Source of the DNA: an uncultured Pseudomonadales bacterium
GTDB lineage: Bacteria > Pseudomonadota > Gammaproteobacteria > Pseudomonadales > Azotimanducaceae
Reading direction: 5' to 3'
DNA length: 64,000 nucleotides
NCBI GenBank assembly: GCA_958296025.1
Contig: OY282430.1
Span: forward strand, 2,294,001-2,358,000
Below are positions 49,701-56,900 of this stretch, in pieces. The notes below the pieces were generated by a model, which worked only from the letters and a program-made list of their open reading frames with translations, searched no databases and was not told where the DNA came from. Position 1 is the first letter of the stretch. The number at the start of each line of letters is the position of its first letter. Made by a program: the position numbers and the translations under genes.

Positions 49701-52030
49701 CGGTGGACGGCGCCACCCGGTTCGCCGCGGCGACGACGGTGACCGTGAGCGTATCGGGGAGCGGCACGGCGACGGCGGTGGACTTCGCGGCGGTGGCGAA
49801 CTTCAACATCACGATCGCCGCCGGGGCGGAGAGCGATACCGGAACCTTCACGCTGACGCCGACCGACGACGCGGTGGACGAGACCGACGAGACGGTGACG
49901 GTGGGCGGCGCCTCGGGCAGCCTGACGGTGAACTCGGCCACGATCACGTTGACCGACGACGACATGCGCGCCGTGACGCTGAGCGCCTCGACCCTCTCGG
50001 TGCCGGAGAACGGCAGCGCGGAGTACACGGTCAAGCTGGCCGCGCAGCCGGTGCCGGTGGGCGACAACGTGACCGTCACGATCACCGGCGCGGGCGGCGG
50101 CATCACGGTGGACGCGGACGGCGGCGCGACCGGCGACCAGAACACGCTGACGTTCACGTCGCAGAACTGGAGCGCGGCGCAGACCGTGACGGTGCGGGCG
50201 GCGTCGGACACGAACACGGCCGACGAGAGCGTCACGCTCACGCACACGCCGTCCGGGGCGGACTACGGCGGCGTGACGGCGGCGGAGATCGTGGCGACAG
50301 TGACGGACAGCGACACATTGGCGCCGCGGGCGGTGGGTTCGCTCCCGGACCTGAACCTGGACGTGGGGGAGTCGGCTTCGCTAGCGCTGGCGGGCGCGTT
50401 CGCGGACGACGGGCCGCTGACCCACCGGGCGGAGTCGTCGGACCCGTCGGTGGCCTCGGCGCGGGTTTCGGGCAACGCCGCGCTGCGGGTGGAGGGCCTG
50501 TCGGCGGGGCTGGCGACGGTGACGGTGACGGCGGTCGACGAGGACGGCCTGAGCGCCCGGCTGAGCTTCCGGGCGTCGGTGGGGCGGGTGCTGTCGTTCG
50601 CGGCGGCCTCGGCGCCGGAGGGCGGGGTGCTGCGCCTGGCGCTGACGCTGAGCCGCCCGGCGACCGCGGCGCTGTCCGTCGCCTGGGCCGCCCGTCCCGA
50701 CGGCGACCCGGCCACCGCCGACGCGGACGCCGCCGACCTGGGGGCCATGAGCGGAACCGCCGCGTTCGCGCTTGGGGGGACGGAGGCGCTCATCGAAATC
50801 CCGGTGCGCGACGACGCCGACATCGAGCCGGCCCGGGAGTTCCTGACGGCGGCGCTGGCGGCCCCGCCGGCGGGGGCGGACTGGGCCCTGGGCCGCTCCG
50901 AGGCGACGCTTGCGGTTCAGGAGGGCGTCTGCGACCGCTCGCCGGCGGTTCGGGACGCGCTGCGCGGGTCGCGGGCCTGCTGGGCGCCGACGCCTGCGGA
51001 GTTGGCGGGGCGGGGCTACCTGAGCCTGCACCGCAAGGGGATCGCGGCGCTGCGCCCGAAGGACCTCCTGGGGCTTTCCGGGCTGCGCGTCCTGCACCTG
51101 CACGGCAACCGGCTGTCCGCCCTGCCGGAGGGCCTGTTCGCCGGCCTGGGCGCGCTGGAGCGCCTGCGCCTGGACGGCAACCGGCTGGCGGAACTGCCGG
51201 CCGGCCTGCTGGCGGGGGCGCCGCGGCTTTCCCTGCTGGACCTGGGCGGCAACCGCGTCGAATCGCTGCCGGCGGGCCTGTTCGCCGGCGCGGCGGGCCT
51301 CGCGGAGCTGAACCTTTCGGGCAACCCCGGCGCCCCGTTCCCGCTGGTCGTGCGCCTGGCCCGAACGGACGCCGAGTCCTGGGCGCCCGGCCCGGCGCGG
51401 GTGGAGGCGCGGGTCGCCGAGGGCGCCCCCTTCGCCCTGTCCGCCGGGCTCCTGGCGCAGGGCGCCGAACTGTCCGCGGCGCAAACGTCCGTGCCGGCCG
51501 GCGCCACCGCCGGCCCGCCGCTGCAGGCCGCGCAGGCCGGCCCGGGGGCCGCCCGCCTGTCCCTGGCCGCCGACCCCGCCGTTCCCGAGGACGTCTGCGG
51601 CGACCCGCAGGACGGCCTTTACCCCTGCTTCCGCGGCCTGGCCCCGCGGGCCGGCCCGCCCCTGCTCCTGTTCAAGGCGCCGCCGAGGCCGACGGGGCGG
51701 CCCCCGGTCCCGGCGCTCTCCGCCAACGGGGACCGGGCGTCGCTCGCCCTGGACGGGCTGTTCGACCTCGCCAAGGCCGGCGACCGGCTGACCTACGAGG
51801 CCCGCTCCGACCGCCCGGACCTGCTCGCCGCCCGCATCGCCGACGGCCGGCTGGTGCTGGAAGCCAACGAGGACGGCCTGGAGGGAACCGCCGTCGTCAC
51901 CGTCACCGCGACCGACCCCGACGGCCTCTCCGCCTCCATCACCCTCCCCCTCACCATCGAGTTCGCCCCGACCGCCACCCCCAACTGGCGCCTGCAGTGG
52001 ATGCGGACCCTGAGCGAGGCGAGCGAGTAG
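40763..52030 (+). CDS. Giant Calx-beta-repeat / LRR exported protein B
   Basis: About 3755 residues from the GTG at 40763 (a TTG at 40751 is also in frame). A signal peptide (KRTVGRGLCAAAFLGLALLAAAPDAAA) is followed by a variable domain (about 30-178), an Ig-like He_PIG domain (about 180-280), a second copy of the variable-domain fold (about 285-415, sharing the pattern L.F.Y.VQ.GD.D.DG.S) and a second He_PIG domain (LPAGLSFAAATRTISGTP). Calx-beta modules start near residue 515 and include 15 copies of the 116-residue unit, then one NW-type repeat. The tail is the same Ig/Calx-beta/LRR/Ig module as in giant A, with fewer LRRs. No C-terminal anchor is visible. The flanking genes suggest this is the ancestral locus of the family. 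Confidence 0.88.
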   Translation: MKRTVGRGLCAAAFLGLALLAAAPDAAAHTGGSALHNLTHPHHLNNPRIITSPASGDTYLPGETITVYVPWGRTLSGTCIQIHTVGTVELEMTVGGVTRTLTGRYENRRNRYGSGFDGTWLYFDYVVQVGDRDTDGVSLPEDALSSPGTSGSSIRGVACGDFLGTTFELSTDLHGFADQSGHKVDTPAPTFSGVTGPDIIFYAGGSVSYRLPQVANAAAAHNVSYSVTSARPLPTGYALNASTATITGSYGSASARQSYTLRATDGFSRTADLTFHLQVSADAGIESISITSNPGADKTYGKVAPFGTNDTITVRVDLTHRLTTVLASSVCLDIQIGSNTRRTCSPSYSTSDSSRWDKLDFSYAVQAGDWDGDGISFPTNPMGAGKIGGLRFRLTGSGTDNRVNRNFASIPADPNHKVRGQQTVPSFGSTASPVYSWVKGNAVSQALPAVPAATDGDGGVTYSIEESLPAGLSFAAATRTISGTPTAAQAAANYTLAATDADGDKATLRFSLEIQEITVSISSPSVTEGDSGSKNLTFTATLSTASAQQVTVDYADAGTGTAASGTDYTAITGGTLTFTAGTTSQTFDVSVTGDTTDEVDETILVTLSNASGATISTGTGTGTITDDDDPPTVSVAAASVTEGDSGSKNLTFTATLSAASGKQVTVAWAEGTGGTATSGTDYAAITGGTLTFAAGTRSQTFNVSVTGDVVDESNETVVVTLSSPTNATISATAGSATGTITDNDATPTSITLTVNDDSVGEGDGDTTITVTATVDGTTRFGVDKTVSVSVAGSGTASAVDFAAVSDFDITIAAGAASKSETFTLSPTDDALDETDETITVSGTSTGLTVNQDTITLSDDDATPSITLSVDDSSVAEDDGATTITVTGTVDGTTRFVDDTTVEVSVAGSGTAAAVDFAAVSSFNVSIGAGEASGAETFTLTPTNDAVHEANETITVSGTSGALTVNSATITLTDDEALPTVALALSPTSIGEAGGASTVTATLSAASSAAVTLTVGAAAGTGAVAADFSLSAAKTLTIAAGATTSTGAVTVTAADNDVDAANKSVTVSATVTGGNGVAAPSSVTLTLTDDDTAGVTFNPTTLTVTEQGASQSFTVVLDSEPTGGISGTTWVGLTRSDDELDLNAALTYPYNLSFTPSNWDTPQTVAVTALGDSDRANDSKQIRYTVTGYTGGEVTNQLAVTVTVIDDDKPIVSLSLSPSSISENGGVATVTATLDEAVTVATTVTVSAAAGTDTDASDFTLSSANTLTIAAGNTTSTGTVTITGVDNALDEPDKSVTVSGAVSHNGVTTPTAKTLTITDDDPAPMLSINSPSVSEGDSGSKNLTFTATLSAASARQVTVQYADAGTGTATSGTDYTAITAATLTFAAGTTSQTFNVSVTGDVLDEANETVKVRLKDPVNAAVSTTAGTGTGTITDNDATPTLSISSPSVTEGDSGSAALTYTVTLSAASGRQVTVRYADAATGTATSGTDYTAITAGTLTFAAGTTSQTFSVSVTGDTVNESNETVVLTWSNATNATISSRSGVVATALRVDGTITDDDGAPTSITLTVDDDDVGEGDGATTITVTATVVGTTRFAEAKTVRVSVSASGTTGNVVDFATVPAFDIGIAAGAASGTGTFTLTPTDDTEDETDETITVSGTSTGLTVNPDTISLTDDDGRTTSITLTVDDSSVGEGDGATTITVTATLNGTGRFVDARTVQVSVAGSGTAGAVDFAAVPSFDIPIAARAASGAATFTLTPTNDAVDETDETITVRGTSGSLTVNSATISLTDNDAAPTAITLTVSDSSVGEGDGATSITVTATVDGTTRFAEAKVVRVSVAGSGAAGAVDFAAVEAFDIEIAAGAASDTAGFTLTPTDDAVDETNETITVSGTSGSLTVNSATISLTDDDGAPTAITLTVDDSSVGEGDGAATITVTATVDGTMRFAEDTTVAVSVAGGGTATAVDFAAVSSFDITIPAGAASKTGSFTLTPTNDAVDETDETVTVGGMSGSLTVNSATITLTDNDAAPTAITLTVSDSSVAEDDGATAITVTATVDGTTRFAAATTVSVLVRSDSGTMNAVDFASVPGFDITIAAGAASGTETFTLTPTNDAVDENDETVTVYGASGSLTVSSATITLTDDDATPTAITLTVSDNSVAEDDGATTITVTATVDGASRFATATTVTVSVAGTGTASAVDFAAVADFDIEIPAADPSATGTFTLTPTNDAFDETNETITVSGTSGSLTVSSATITLTDDDDAPTAITLTVDDNSVAEDDGATTITVTATVDGASRFVDATTVTVSVGGGGTATAVDFAAVTDFDITIAAGEASKTGTFTLTPTNDAVDETNETITVSGTSGGLTVNSATITLTDDDATPSITLTVNDNSVAEDDGATTITVTATVDGTTRFAAATTVTVSVGGSGTATAVDFAAVSDFDIEIAAEAQSKTGTFTLTPTDDAVDETNESVTVSGESGSLTVNSATITLTDNDAAPTAITLTVNDNSVAEDDGATTITVTATVDGTTRFAAATTVSVSVSGSGTATAVDFAAVSSFNITIAAEAQSKTGTFTLTPTNDAVDETDETITVSGSSGSLTVNSATITLTDDDAAPTAITLTVNDNSVAEDDGATTITVTATVDGATRFATATTVSVSVGGSGTATAVDFAAVSDFNIEIAAEAQSKTGTFTLTPTNDVVDETDETVTVSGTSGSLTVNSATITLTDDDAAPTAITLTVNDNSVAEDDGATTITVTATVDGATRFAEATTVGVSVGGSGTATAVDFAAVSDFNIEIAAEAQSKTGTFTLTPTNDVVDETDETVTVSGESGSLTVNSATITVTDDDAAPTAITLTVDDSSVAEDDGATTITVTATVDGATRFAEATTVGVSVGGSGTATAVDFAAVSDFNIEIAAEAQSKTGTFTLTPTNDVVDETDETVTVSGESGGLTVNSATITLTDDDAAPTAITLTVDDGSVAEGDGATTITVTATVDGATRFAAATTVTVSVSGSGTATAVDFAAVANFNITIAAGAESDTGTFTLTPTDDAVDETDETVTVGGASGSLTVNSATITLTDDDMRAVTLSASTLSVPENGSAEYTVKLAAQPVPVGDNVTVTITGAGGGITVDADGGATGDQNTLTFTSQNWSAAQTVTVRAASDTNTADESVTLTHTPSGADYGGVTAAEIVATVTDSDTLAPRAVGSLPDLNLDVGESASLALAGAFADDGPLTHRAESSDPSVASARVSGNAALRVEGLSAGLATVTVTAVDEDGLSARLSFRASVGRVLSFAAASAPEGGVLRLALTLSRPATAALSVAWAARPDGDPATADADAADLGAMSGTAAFALGGTEALIEIPVRDDADIEPAREFLTAALAAPPAGADWALGRSEATLAVQEGVCDRSPAVRDALRGSRACWAPTPAELAGRGYLSLHRKGIAALRPKDLLGLSGLRVLHLHGNRLSALPEGLFAGLGALERLRLDGNRLAELPAGLLAGAPRLSLLDLGGNRVESLPAGLFAGAAGLAELNLSGNPGAPFPLVVRLARTDAESWAPGPARVEARVAEGAPFALSAGLLAQGAELSAAQTSVPAGATAGPPLQAAQAGPGAARLSLAADPAVPEDVCGDPQDGLYPCFRGLAPRAGPPLLLFKAPPRPTGRPPVPALSANGDRASLALDGLFDLAKAGDRLTYEARSDRPDLLAARIADGRLVLEANEDGLEGTAVVTVTATDPDGLSASITLPLTIEFAPTATPNWRLQWMRTLSEASE
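45445..49960 (+). repeat. Tandem 348-bp Calx-beta array of giant B
   Basis: Units 3-15 of the 116-residue module, in the same order as giant A for the first several units. Units starting at 48586, 48934 and 49282 are almost identical to each other over 348 bp and represent the most recent expansion. Units 1-2 are at about 43006-43690. Confidence 0.85.
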
Positions 52031-52110
52031 CCCCTTAGTGCATGCGGCGCCTCAGCCAAGGCGCGATGGCCAGCAGCAGGGCGCCAACCGCCACGGCCAC
52101 CAGTGCAAGA
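50330..52110 (+). repeat. 3' block shared by giants A and B (copy in B)
   Basis: Counterpart of 35055-36921. Here the similarity passes through the stop codon into the C-terminal codons of the transporter relic, which continues beyond the breakpoint at 52110. B's flank is thus the longer, parental-looking context. Confidence 0.8.
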
Positions 52111-52469
52111 TATGCAAAGGTGTCCGCGTATGTGGCTAGGGAAACCGCTCGGTCCAAGCCCTCGCTGGTGTCAACGCTGGCGCCGGCGGCGATCCAGAAG
52201 GTCTGGGGGGGAGGACCTTGCGTCTGGGCAGCCGGATGAAGAGCGGATGGCTGACCTGGAGTCTGGAACTGGACCACCGGGAGAGTCTCGATGGTGCGCC
52301 CGTACACGGCATTCTGTTCGAGTTCGGCAACGGGGCGGCCAACCAGCAGCTCGGTGCGCCGCTCCACCCGTCCGCCGCGCCCGCCGCTCCCCGTAACGGC
52401 CCCGCTGCCGCTCCCGCCCCGCCGCCGCTGCCGTAAAGGATTGCGGCTACCGGCCAATTCCGCCAGCAT
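52035..52469 (-). pseudogene. MFS (POT/PTR2-like) transporter, C-terminal relic
   Basis: The last 45 residues (GLDRAVSLATYADTFAYLAL to IAPWLRRRMH) form a final membrane helix and basic tail like those of proton-dependent peptide transporters. The preceding 95 residues of the frame (TELLVGRPVAELEQNAVYGR, then QTPGQPSALHPAAQ) are hydrophilic and not transporter-like, so only the extreme C-terminus of the transporter survives, joined to unrelated sequence. The family assignment among MFS subgroups is tentative. Confidence 0.5.
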
Positions 52470-52501
52470 GTAGCTTCGGCGCGGTCATTCGTGCAGCGGT
52501 C

Positions 52502-53272
52502 ATGGCGGATTTCGATACGGGCAAGCCACGCAAACGAGGCATCTATCTACTGCCCAACCTGCTGACCACCGGGGCGTTGTTCGCGGGGTTCTACTCCATC
52601 GTCGCGGCCATCGACGAAAATTTCCTCGGCGCCGCGTGGGCTATCTACATCGCCATGTTCCTGGACGGCCTGGACGGCCGCGTAGCCCGCATGACCAGCA
52701 CGGAAAGCGATTTCGGCAAGGAGTACGACAGTCTGTCGGACATGGTGTCCTTCGGGCTCGCGCCGGCCATCGTGACTTACCAGTGGGGTGTCGTGCGTCT
52801 GTCCGAGTACGGTGTTCTCTGGGGCCGGCTCGGTTGGCTGGCGGCCTTTCTTTATGCGGTGTCCGCCGCGCTGCGGTTGGCGCGGTTCAACACCGGCGGG
52901 TCCAGCGACAAGCGATTCTTTCGCGGCCTTCCCAGCCCGCCGGCCGCCGCGGGCATTGCGGCGATGGTTTGGGGGAGCATCGAATACGAAATCGGCGGGC
53001 TGATTGCGTTGGTGGCCGGAGTCGCCATCACCGCGCTGACGGGTATCGCCATGATGTCCAACTTCCGCTACCTGAGCTTCAAGGACTTCAATTTGAGTAG
53101 CCGCGTTCCGTTTGGCAACCTCATGTTCGTGCTTGCCCTGCTGATCGTCGTGGCGCTGAACCCGCCGGTCGTTATCTTCGCCATGTTCTGCGTGTACTCC
53201 TGCTCCGCGCCGGCCGTGTGGGCTTGGCGGCGGTTCCGCCGCCGCCGCGCCATGGCCAGAGAGTCCGGCTGA
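52502..53272 (+). CDS. pssA: CDP-diacylglycerol-serine O-phosphatidyltransferase
   Basis: A 256-residue membrane enzyme that makes phosphatidylserine from CDP-diacylglycerol and serine, the precursor of phosphatidylethanolamine. The CDP-alcohol phosphotransferase signature is exact: Asp58-Gly59, Ala62-Arg63, Gly72, Asp76 and Asp80 (DGRVAR ... FGKEYDSLSD). It has about eight hydrophobic segments and a basic end (WRRFRRRRAMARESG). The N-terminus RKRGIYLLPNLLTTGALFAGFYSIV is typical of gammaproteobacterial PssA. It is a core housekeeping gene enclosed between giants B and C. Confidence 0.92.
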   Translation: MADFDTGKPRKRGIYLLPNLLTTGALFAGFYSIVAAIDENFLGAAWAIYIAMFLDGLDGRVARMTSTESDFGKEYDSLSDMVSFGLAPAIVTYQWGVVRLSEYGVLWGRLGWLAAFLYAVSAALRLARFNTGGSSDKRFFRGLPSPPAAAGIAAMVWGSIEYEIGGLIALVAGVAITALTGIAMMSNFRYLSFKDFNLSSRVPFGNLMFVLALLIVVALNPPVVIFAMFCVYSCSAPAVWAWRRFRRRRAMARESG

Positions 53273-53494
53273 AAAGATGCGGAGTGAGAATCTCGATGGT
53301 AAATCAGGACGCAATCGTCCATTATCGATCAGTAGCTTGAAATTGCCTGGGAGCTTGCTTGCACCACAGGAAATCGCGAGAGTGAAAATTCGATACCGCC
53401 TCGATATCGCCAAGGATGTCGTTGCTCATTGTGAGGCGAATTATGTAACGAAAATGAATAGGATTGTCGTCATCGCTATTCGTCCATCGAATAA
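53273..53494. other. A+T-richer spacer upstream of the second leader block
   Basis: This is visibly less G+C-rich than both sides. An open plus-strand stretch (EIARVKIRYRLDIAKDVVAHCEANYVT region, about 53367-53490) has coding-like composition, but it runs directly into the duplicated block and is not a complete gene. It may be a relic interrupted when the leader block arrived. Together with 53495-53909 it makes a 637-bp stretch without a complete gene. Confidence 0.4.
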
Positions 53495-53595
53495 CCGGCC
53501 CCGGCGGTCTTGCTCGGAGCGAGGGCCGGTGGAGTGTCCTCGCGGAGGGTTTCCCCCGGATGCACCGGGTCCATGGAAGGGCGTCTCTCGATCAT
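53495..53595 (-). pseudogene. 5' stub of the GT2 synthase gene
   Basis: The minus strand encodes the first about 33 codons of the GT2-GtrA protein (MIERRPSMDPVHPGETLRED...), then breaks off at 53495 at the duplication edge. It shows that the leader came from the GT2/giant B intergenic region. Confidence 0.75.
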
Positions 53596-53909
53596 CGGCG
53601 GTGGTTCTCCATGCCCGTGTCGGCAGCGCCGTCGTCCCATCCGAGGGCGGCGCGGACATCGGCCGCGAGGGGCGAGGAACCGCCTGCAGGTGCGGCGACA
53701 ACCCTAATTCATCGAGCATTGCCAACAATCATTATCTTTGTACAATCGAATCCCTTGCTTGTTGTATTCTCGTTTCGGCAGCGGCCCGGTCGATGTGGAT
53801 GTGGTGGAGCCATGGCGAGTTCATGGATCGAATGTGAAGCTGTACGGCTGGGCGGAGTCCATGCATAGCGGGTGGACATCGTAATGCCCTTCCCTTGCGA
53901 GGCGGCGGC
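53495..53909. repeat. Leader block, copy 2 (upstream of giant C)
   Basis: Near-identical copy of 40347-40762. The left edge is the same CCGGCCC...GGGCCGG inverted repeat. Differences cluster in the AT-rich promoter-like part (a few bases missing after CAATCATTA) and at one GGC insertion before the start codon. Confidence 0.8.
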
Positions 53910-53913
53910 GTGA
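53884..53913 (+). CDS. Micro-ORF coupled to giant C start (9 codons)
   Basis: MPFPCEAAA, ending in a TGA that overlaps the GTG start of giant C. It has one extra Ala codon compared with the copy ahead of giant B; the reading frame and GTGA overlap are kept. Confidence 0.4.
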   Translation: MPFPCEAAA

Positions 53914-56900
53914 AGCGCGCGGTTGGAAGGGGCCTCTGCGCCGCGGCCTTCCTGGGCATCGCCCTCGTGGCGGCCTTCGCCGCGGCGCCGGCGGCGGCGC
54001 AGGACTCCTGCACGAACTGCCTGCAGCGGCCGGTCGTCACCTCCACCCCGGCGTCGGGGACCACCTACTATCCGGGCGAGACCATCGTGGTGCAGGTGCG
54101 GCCCCGGAGCGCGCCGTGGGTCAGCATCACCAGCGCGGACAGCCCCACGCTGGGGCTCAACGTCGGCGGCAGCGTCAAGTCGTTGAGCGGGAACCTCCAG
54201 TCCCAGCGATTTTCCTACACCTATTACGACCTCGGGGACGTCCAGACCGCCTACCGGGATTCCAACGTGCTGGAGTTCCGCTACACGGTGCAGAAGGGGG
54301 ACCGCGACACCGACGGGGTGAGCGTGGCGGCGAACGCGCTGGGCGGCGGCAATATCGGCGCCAACGTCGGCGGCAGCCAGCACGGCGGCGGGACCTGGCG
54401 CCCGAACCTCAGCAAGAACCACAGCGCGATGAGCGCCCAGTCCGGCCACAAGGTGGACACGCCGGCGCCGTCCTGGAGCGGGGTGACGGCGCCGGACATC
54501 ATTTTCTACGCGGGCGGTTCGGTGAGCTACCGGCTGCCGCAGGTGGCGAACGCGGCCTCGGCGCACAACGTCAGCTATTCGGTGACGTCGGCGCGGCCGC
54601 TGCCGACGGGCTATACGCTGAACGCGTCCACGGCGACGATCACGGGGTCGTATGCCTCCGCGCTGGCGCGGCAGAGCTACACGCTGCGGGCGACGGACGG
54701 GTTCAGCCGCACCGCCGATCTGACGTTCCACCTGCAGGTGAGCGCCGACGCGGGGATCGAGTCGATCTCGATCACGTCGAACCCCGGCGCGGACAAGACC
54801 TACGGCAAGGTCGCGCCGTTCGGGACCAACGACACGATCACCGTGAGGGTGGACTTGACGCACCGGCTCACGACGGTCCTCCCGTCGAACGTGTGCCTGG
54901 ACATCCAGATCGGGAGCAACACCCGCCGGACGTGCAGCCCCTCCTATTCCACCTCGGACTCCAGCCGCTGGGACAAGCTCGATTTCAGCTACGCGGTGCA
55001 GGCGGGCGACTGGGATGGCGACGGCATCTCCTTCCCGACGAACTCGATGGGCGCCGGCAAGATCGGCGGCCTCCGTTTCCACCGCACCGGAGGCGGCACC
55101 GACAACCGGGTGAACCGGAACTTCGCGTCGATTCCGGACGACGCGAACCACAAGGTGCGCGGGCAGCAGACCGTGCCGAGCTTCGGCTCGACGGCCAGCC
55201 CGTCCCATAGCTGGGTGAAGGACAACGCGGTGTCGCAGGTGCTGCCGGCGGCGACGGGCGGCGACGGCGGCGTGACGTACAGCATCGAGGAGAGTCTGCC
55301 GGCCGGGCTGAGCTTCGCCGCGGCGACGCGGACCGTTTCCGGCACGCCGACGGCGGCGCAGGCGGCGGCGAACTATACGCTGGCGGCGACGGACGCGGAC
55401 GGCGACAAGGCGACGCTGCGCTTCTCCATCGAGATCCAGGGGATCACGGTCTCCATCGACTCGCCGAGCGTGACGGAGGGGGACAGCGGCTCGAAGAACC
55501 TGACTTTCACCGCGACCCTGAGCACGGCCAGCGCCCAGCAGGTGACGGTGGACTACGCCGACGCCGGAACCGGGACGGCCACTTCGGGCGCGGACTACAC
55601 GGCGATCACCGACGGCACGCTGACCTTCACGGCGGGGACGACCAGCCAGACCTTCGACGTCTCGGTGACCGGCGACACGACCGACGAGGTGGACGAGACC
55701 ATCCTGGTGACCCTGAGCAACGCGTCCGGGGCAACGATCTCGACGGCGACCGGCACGGGGACGATCACGGACAACGACGACCCGCCGACGGTGTCGGTCG
55801 CCGCGGCGAGCGTGACGGAGGGGGACAGCGGCTCGAAGAACCTGACGTTCACGGCGACGTTGAGCGCCGCGAGCGGCAAGCAGGTGACGGTGACCTGGGC
55901 GGAGGGGACGGGCGGCACCGCCACTTCCGGGACGGACTACACGGCCATCACCGGCGGGACGCTGACCTTCGCGGCGGGGACGACCAGCCAGACCTTCAAC
56001 GTGTCGGTGACGGGCGACGTCGTGGACGAGTCGAACGAGACGGTGGTGGTGACGTTGAGCAGCCCGGCGAACGCGACGATCTCGGCCACGGCGGGCAGCG
56101 CCACGGGGACGATCACCGACAACGATGCGACGCCGACCTCGATCACGCTGACGGTGAACGACGACAGCGTGGACGAGGGGGATGGGGACACCACGATCAC
56201 GGTGACGGCCACGGTGGACGGGACGACGCGGTTCGGCACGGCCAAGACGGTGAGCGTGAGCGTGGCGGGCAGCGGCACGGCGTCGGCGGTGGACTTCGCG
56301 GCGGTGTCGGACTTCAACATCACGATCGCGGCCGGGACGGCGAGCAAGAGCGAAACCTTCACGCTGTCGCCCACGGACGACTCGGTGGACGAGACCGACG
56401 AGACGATCACGGTGAGCGGCACTTCGTCCGGCCTGACGATTAACTCGGACACGATCACGTTGTCGGACGACGACGACACGCCCTCGATCACGCTGTCGGT
56501 GAGCGACAGCAGCGTGGCGGAGGACGACGGGGCGACCACCATCACGGTGACCGCCACGGTGGACGGGACGACGCGGTTCGGCGTGGACAAGACGGTGAGC
56601 GTGAGCGTGGCGGGGAGCGGCACGGCGGCGGCGGTGGACTTCGCCGCGGTGTCGAACTTCAACATCTCCATCGGCGCCGGGGAGACGAGCGGCACCGAAA
56701 CCTTCACGCTGACCCCGACCGACGACACGGTACACGAGGCCAACGAGACGATCACGGTCAGCGGCACGTCGGGCACGCTGACGGTGAACTCGGCCACGAT
56801 CACCCTGACGGACGACGAGGCCCTGCCGACGGTGGCGCTGGCGCTGTCGCCGACGTCCATCGGGGAGGCCGGCGGCGCCTCCACGGTGACGGCGACGCTT

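Noticed and set aside
53277-53837. 186-codon plus-strand frame running from the pssA 3' region into the leader block
   Set aside because: It crosses the duplication junction at 53495 and its second half is antisense to the GT2 stub, so it is a chimera, not a gene.
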